Assembly (NCBI GenBank): GCA_964304625.1
Contig: OZ199839.1
Span: forward strand, 10,602,001-10,666,000
DNA: 64,000 nt
Direction of reading: 5' to 3'
Origin: Kudoa neothunni
Lineage: Eukaryota; Cnidaria
Positions within the stretch are counted from its first letter, which is position 1, and every line of letters begins with the position of its first letter. The position numbers and the translations under genes are program-made. The notes below the pieces were generated by a model. That model searched no databases, was not told the origin of the DNA, and worked only from the letters and a program-made list of their open reading frames with translations. This document shows positions 57,393 to 64,000 of this stretch, piece by piece.

Positions 57393-60300
57393 TGTTATAT
57401 CTGCGTGCGCATTAGGAGTCCTTCAACTCATCTTATTTGAATTTTCTTCAAAATTTCACATCCACATGTAAAAATTTTTTAAATAAATTTTTACTTAAGA
57501 TTTAATATTTTTATTTTAGAAATTGCTATTTATGTGCTGATTAAATGACGGAAATATGATAATGCGTTGGTATTCTAGAAACGACGCCTTTTACATAGCA
57601 ATTATTGCTCCTTTTTCGCTATTACCTGCAATGAATATAATAAACTGATGAATAACTATATATCACTAAAATAATTTTAAAATCTTGATCAAATTTCCAT
57701 TCAGGAACATATTGTAATCTTTATTTTGCTACAACAATCATTTAGAACTCACATATTCTATAAATATTTTAATGCGTATATTATTTTTGATTATTAATAA
57801 ATTTTTATTCTTGTTAAATATTCTGATATTAAAAGGCATAACATTTAAATGAACAATTGACATAATTAAGAAGAAAAATAATGTTTTTTCTATTTTCAAC
57901 AAATTTCATTCAAACAAATTATTTTTTAATTTATATTGTTTGAATCCTTTTTTTAAATAAAACTACATTTTTTCCAGTTTTTTATTGCCAATAAGTCGCT
58001 TTCTGATATATAAAAGGATGTTTTGTTTTTATACACACAAAAACCATCCAAAAAGTCATAGCATTTATATAATAGATGTAATATAATTAAACTCTCCCTG
58101 TCCAAAGTGGGGAGTAAGAAAGACCCAATTTCGTCATTTGTAAAGGTACTTTGAAAGTAAACTATAAATATCTTAACGACAATATAAATGAGTCTATAAA
58201 ACTATATTTTATTCCAATGTATAAATACATATGATATATGCTTATTTTTTTAATATTTTCCTCTTATAGAATAAACTAAAATGATCCATTATATAACAGA
58301 AATTTTCTTATTAATATTTGAGAATATTGTTTTATTTACTTTTGTGCCAGAAATAAATAATTTTCAAATCTACTTCGACCTAATGGGAGATTAACGAGAA
58401 CTGAGCAAAAATCATTTGGTTGACAATCTCTCGGTTCTCCATAGAATCTGCTTTTGCTAACAATGAGATAGTTTGTAGCTCGTTTTTTTCAAAATTACGA
58501 TTATAATTCTTGTGTATCTTGTATAAAGTATGGTAAAATTATGAATCGCGACGTATTTCGTCATTGTTAGTTAAAGAAACTCGTTTCCTAAAAAACACAC
58601 ATATTTTTCAATAAAAATAAGTTTTATTTATACTAAATATATATATATATATATGTTGAAAGATTATTATTTTTGAATATTTTTTCAAATTAGTATTCAG
58701 TCAAATTCGAACCTATTAATTATGTTTTTTGTTGTATAATAGAATCTTCGTTTAATAACACCATAAACGGCTTCAATTCGATTTGAATAGACTCCATGTG
58801 ACGTTTTCTACTCAATATTGTGATTAACTTTGCCATGATAGTAATCCAACGAATTTAGATTATTGTAGCGACTCCATAAATGAATCCAGATGATGGATAT
58901 CAATAAGGCAAACTGAGATGTAATCAATTTTAGTTAAGATTGAGTTCTATTTTCTGAAACAAAGTTGAAATATATTTCTGTCTTCATCGATTCTACCTCC
59001 TCCCCACACATTTTGATTTACAAACATTCTACCTTGATGCTATTTGCTCTTGCATACTTGTGGCTTATCAATTTTTATAATAATACCTGAGCAATCTTTT
59101 TTTAGGAATCTCAGTATTATTATAATCTATGTAAATTTCACTAATATAATTTTAACAGTTAAAAACTATGTCTTTTGAGTTTACTCTGAATTGTCTCATA
59201 ATAGTATAATTATTAGAATATAATAATTCAAGTATATATCATCGACCCTTTTATGCTTACATTTTCCCATCCATCTGAGGATAACATATTTCGAAAAATA
59301 AATAATTATAATGACTTAAAAAGTTAAAATGTTCTCAAAAAAATTTCAGCCATTATCATCAAATAAAAGAAAAAAATAAAAATCCCATTCTTAGTTAGCA
59401 TAACCATGTAAAAATTTCCCGCTGCCTTTAAAATGCATTGAAATTTTATTTTCTACCTGACTTGTATACAACGGCTTAATACAGTCAGCACGATTGCATT
59501 AATCCATATTTGGCGCGTGCGCATAACTGGGGAGTCAACTTCTTATTTCCATATCTATAAAAATTCAAATCTAGAGCCTTAAATAGAGAAACAAAATATT
59601 TCTATTCCGTGTCAAAAAATATTTAAAGCTGTAACTTTTAAAAAGAGATAATAAAGATTATGCTTTAGTATATATATATATATATATATTTACTCTTGAA
59701 GTAGATATATTATATAATTACAAATAAAGGCGACAATTATTTATTAGATAATACACAATACAAATCCCAGTATAAATTTTTTAAATTAATTTTTCAACTT
59801 TTTAAATCTATATAAGTATTTTTAAGCTATATTAAATTATATTTTCACAAAAATTCTTTTATGGAATATATTACGATAAGGTATAAATAAATTAAATTGT
59901 TTATTGTGGCGCTATTTAAATTCTTCAATGTGTATTCTAATGGTATAATTGACTAAAATTATCTTTAATTCGTGTCAAATAGATAAAAATCACGTTAACA
60001 TTTCAAAACTATTTTGGGTAAAATATTTTAGATAGAGCACTTTGAAGGTGAAATTTTTCTCTTGTTAATTTTAATGAACAATGGGCACGAAAATGTTAAT
60101 GTCTGCAAACATCAGTTAAAAACTATCAAAAATTAAGCTCTGTTCCTTCAAGAAACATTATTTTTTGTGGTGTCTTATTACAGTTGTTACAACGGTAATA
60201 ATAACGAATCAATATTGTTTTCTCTTTTGAGTAATATATCTGACTTAAAGTTTCCCATCTTTTAATTCTTGGGAACACATTAAATCTTTTTAATATGAAT

Positions 60301-61410
60301 ATAAATTTGGATTAGTCATTTTTTAAATCTAAAATGTCTTCTACAGGGATATCATCAATTTCAATCGCAGATCTAATAATCCGTATTTCACGTTGACGAA
60401 GATGTGTGGTCACTATCAGCGTTTGACCGATAAAACTTTACTATCTTAGAGAACTTATCAAGCAATTACAATAAATTTAAATTTTTATCTCATTTATGCT
60501 TATGAATCATTATCCTATGCAATTATAGTTATCGTCGATATTCGACATAGATCGTCGAGCGTTACGTTTAAATTTTCTTCTGTTTTGAAATTTTTATAAT
60601 TAATCCATTTATAAAATTCATATCAAACATTTTTTATTTCTATTTAATAAAATAAAATTTGTAGTTGCATTTGTTATAACTGTTATTCACTTGCAGAAGT
60701 TGCAACCATAAAATGATCGCTTTGAATCACAGGTGACCGTGATAATTTATTTAAAAATAATAATTCAGCCAATTCCAAACGTTTTCACACTCATTCATCT
60801 GAATTTGACGAGCTGATAGGTTTGCGCATGCGTGTTGCGATTTATTCAAATTCAGCTTTGGCAGCATGATTCCGAGGCAGCACCCAATTTGGAGTGTCAC
60901 ACTTAAACAACTGCCACTATACACCATCAAAAACTTCAACACCACAAGTCTGCTCAACAATTCTTTCAAATATTGGTCGATTTTTGTGAGAAATCATCTC
61001 GATGGCCAATTTCCAACCATACGTGGAATATATAAATTTTGTTTCGCCGTTTATATAGTTGCTGCATTCACCTACATTAAACCTACAAGTAAGATCCATG
61101 ATAGGTTGACTGTTATGGTAGTTATTCCTTTTAGACATACACAAACTATCAAAGTATCATTAAGCGACCAATCCTTGGAGATTTTGAGCAACAACATAAA
61201 ATTAAACTCTCTATTTACTAACTATATCTATTTTTGGATATTTTAAAGTGTATTTGTTACGCCGATGTAAAACAAATTAAAAATTAATTGGAATAATTGA
61301 AATCGACAAATAAAAAATAAATCAATTTTGAATTTTGGGGAGAAATTATAAATAAACGGTTTGAGTTGGAGGAGATGAGATTGGTTGGATTATTGAAATT
61401 AGAAATTGGA
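57393..61410. other. Long AT-rich region with one Merlin-like remnant
   Basis: Apart from the remnant at 58717-59088, overlapping open stretches occur at 60751-61246 on both strands. The minus reading (CRFNVGECSNYINGETKFIY and ISHKNRPIFERIVEQTCGVE) looks more protein-like, but it is broken and matches no family I know. (TA)n tracts lie near 58637 and 59668. Confidence 0.35.
58717..59088 (-). pseudogene. Second Merlin/IS1595-like transposase remnant
   Basis: The minus strand reads IIIKIDKPQVCKSK and, after a stop, HQGRMFVNQNVWGGG. This matches the EIDE-x-x-x-x-x-K-x-x-x-GR-x-x-x-x-x-W-x-GG start of the catalytic domain. Further on come LDYYHGKVNHNIE and SHGVYSNRIEAVYGVIKRRF, matching H-x-x-VNH and GxHTNxIExxWxxxK. 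Several stops and lost catalytic positions show it is dead. Confidence 0.6.
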
Positions 61411-62712
<1,302 letters not shown>

Positions 62713-63562
62713 CCTAAATAGAGGTTGGAAATAGAATAACGTTACATAATTGGGAAATTCGAGTAATATTAATGTTTTAGCAACAATAATAACATAAAAT
62801 AAAAAACCTGTAGGTGTAATTAATAGAATAATTATACAAACAAATACTTTAAAAAATTAAAAACTAGACACATCTCGGATTTAACCACAGATATAGACAA
62901 ATTATTGAGCTAATTCATACAAACACATACTTGAAATAAATTGCTAACTGTTTCACAGGTATTTTTTGATAAATAACAGATCGTCAACTCAGAAGTATCT
63001 TTTCACAATACACTTCAGTCAACGAATCGATTGATAAAGGATATCAACGTATTGAGACTGCAATAATTCAAATAATGTTCAGGTAAGATGATGGAATGGG
63101 TGGATACTGCTAATTTTATTATCACACCCGAGAAAGGAGCAGAATTCAATCCAATGTTGATTATTTGAAGCACAAATAAATAATCCTTTTTAGATTAATT
63201 CGGTCAATATAAAATAATTAATAATTTGTAGAAAGATATTAAAATTTGTCACTATCATAGCTAAAATAGATAATTTTTGTATAGTTGGCAGCGATAGTTT
63301 CAACTAAGATAAACCTTGTGGTATTTTCCTGTTTTAATGATTTATATGTCTGGCGGTGGACAGAGAAACTACCAAATTCATAGATTTCTCTCACAAATAC
63401 AACTACCAGATTACGCCTTTCTTAACTATTAAGTATACGTTAAATTATAACGTATTAGGACTAACTCTATATTTAGATAATAAATCGGAATCAACTGATT
63501 GATAGCTATCTATATCAGTATTGACGAATTGCTGACAACCATATTCGATATATTTTAATAAA
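62713..63562. other. Divergent intergenic region between the OVO-like gene and a small candidate gene
   Basis: It presumably contains the promoter and any 5' non-coding exon of the OVO-like gene; no specific site is clear. Confidence 0.35.
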
Positions 63563-63866
63563 ATGGCTTCAGTTGTTTCAATATTTGTGTTAAAAATGAA
63601 CATTTTCGGCGACATTCATATCTCATTTTTTGAAACTTTCACAAGGTGAAAGATACCCAATTGTTAAGTCTAATCAAATAACAAGCTCTATCAAATACCA
63701 AATCAAACAAAATCTTTATTTGTCACTACTTTCGCAACGACATTCAAAATCTTTATCTATCCTTAGCGTCTTATCGAAGGTTCGCTATACGAAACAATTA
63801 AACACAAAAATTATTGATTCGATGAGTAATGAAATATATTTTTTGATTAAACCAACCAAAAATTAG
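63563..63866 (+). CDS. Candidate small two-exon gene, unrecognised
   Basis: Exons 63563-63645 and 63686-63866 join in frame through a canonical 40-base GT-AG intron (AAG|GTGAAA to ACAAG|C), giving 87 residues. The product starts MASVVSIFVLKMNIFGDIHI and ends NEIYFLIKPTKN. It is basic with one hydrophobic start. No family is recognised. The intron size matches the confirmed genes, but short in-frame joins can arise by chance in such AT-rich DNA. Confidence 0.32.
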
Positions 63867-64000
63867 CACCTGAAAACAGAAAGGAAGACAAATTTTTCAT
63901 TATATTGAACTATGGATGAGTCGCAGTCAAAAATGATCCAAAATTGGTCCATCAAATGAACGTTTTATTATAATCATCGCAGTTCACCAACAATTATTTT

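Noticed and set aside
60751-61246. 126-codon plus-strand ORF and overlapping minus-strand ORFs
   Set aside because: Neither strand shows a known motif, and the better-looking minus frame is broken by stops; it may be a transposon remnant but I could not support an assignment.

Overview
The window is AT-rich eukaryotic DNA, almost certainly from an animal. Genes are split by very short GT-AG introns, mostly 40-60 bases. They include an Ovo-type C2H2 transcription factor and a Kunitz array with one phase-1 exon per domain, both typical of Metazoa. The proteins are divergent, genes are sparse and decayed DNA transposons of many superfamilies fill much of the rest. This would suit a fast-evolving parasitic animal. 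A myxozoan cnidarian is one candidate, but that is inference and no marker here settles it.

Conserved genes, all on the minus strand: an NF-X1-type zinc-finger protein (8452-10892), an SLC38-like amino-acid transporter copy carrying three frameshifts (17050-19761), a secreted five-domain Kunitz-type protein (34017-35398), a second, largely intact SLC38-like transporter (38644-40647), the splicing factor SYF2 (56463-57392) and an OVO-like transcription factor (61411-62712). Two small split genes (49920-50260 minus, 63563-63866 plus) are supported only by canonical short introns that keep an open frame. They do not form a pathway; they are unrelated single genes separated by repeats.

Mobile elements, left to right: hAT right end (1-454); piggyBac-like (1946-4409); pogo/Tigger-like (12085-13867); hAT MITE with perfect 8-bp duplications (13951-14705); GC-rich SINE-like island (14890-15385); Merlin/IS1595-like remnant (20227-20700); hAT element holding two nested insertions (22465-24493); piggyBac-like (25487-26922); Tc1/IS630 remnant (about 30600-30775); an unclassified inverted-end element (31032-32227); a full-length Tc1/IS630-like element whose intact transposase has lost its second catalytic Asp (32320-33846); a Mutator-like element with TIRs of about 170-190 bp (41101-43014); piggyBac-like elements at 43730-45897, 46886-49498 and 52682-53646; hAT MITE (51729-52275); pogo/Tigger-like (54005-56089); Merlin-like remnant (58717-59088).

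The most interesting observations are the Kunitz array that has lost the second disulfide in four of five domains, the piggyBac families that each carry their own subterminal palindrome, the datable nest of hAT elements, and the intact-but-probably-inactive Tc1 transposase. All alignments, splice junctions and coordinates were read by eye; none was checked by a search.
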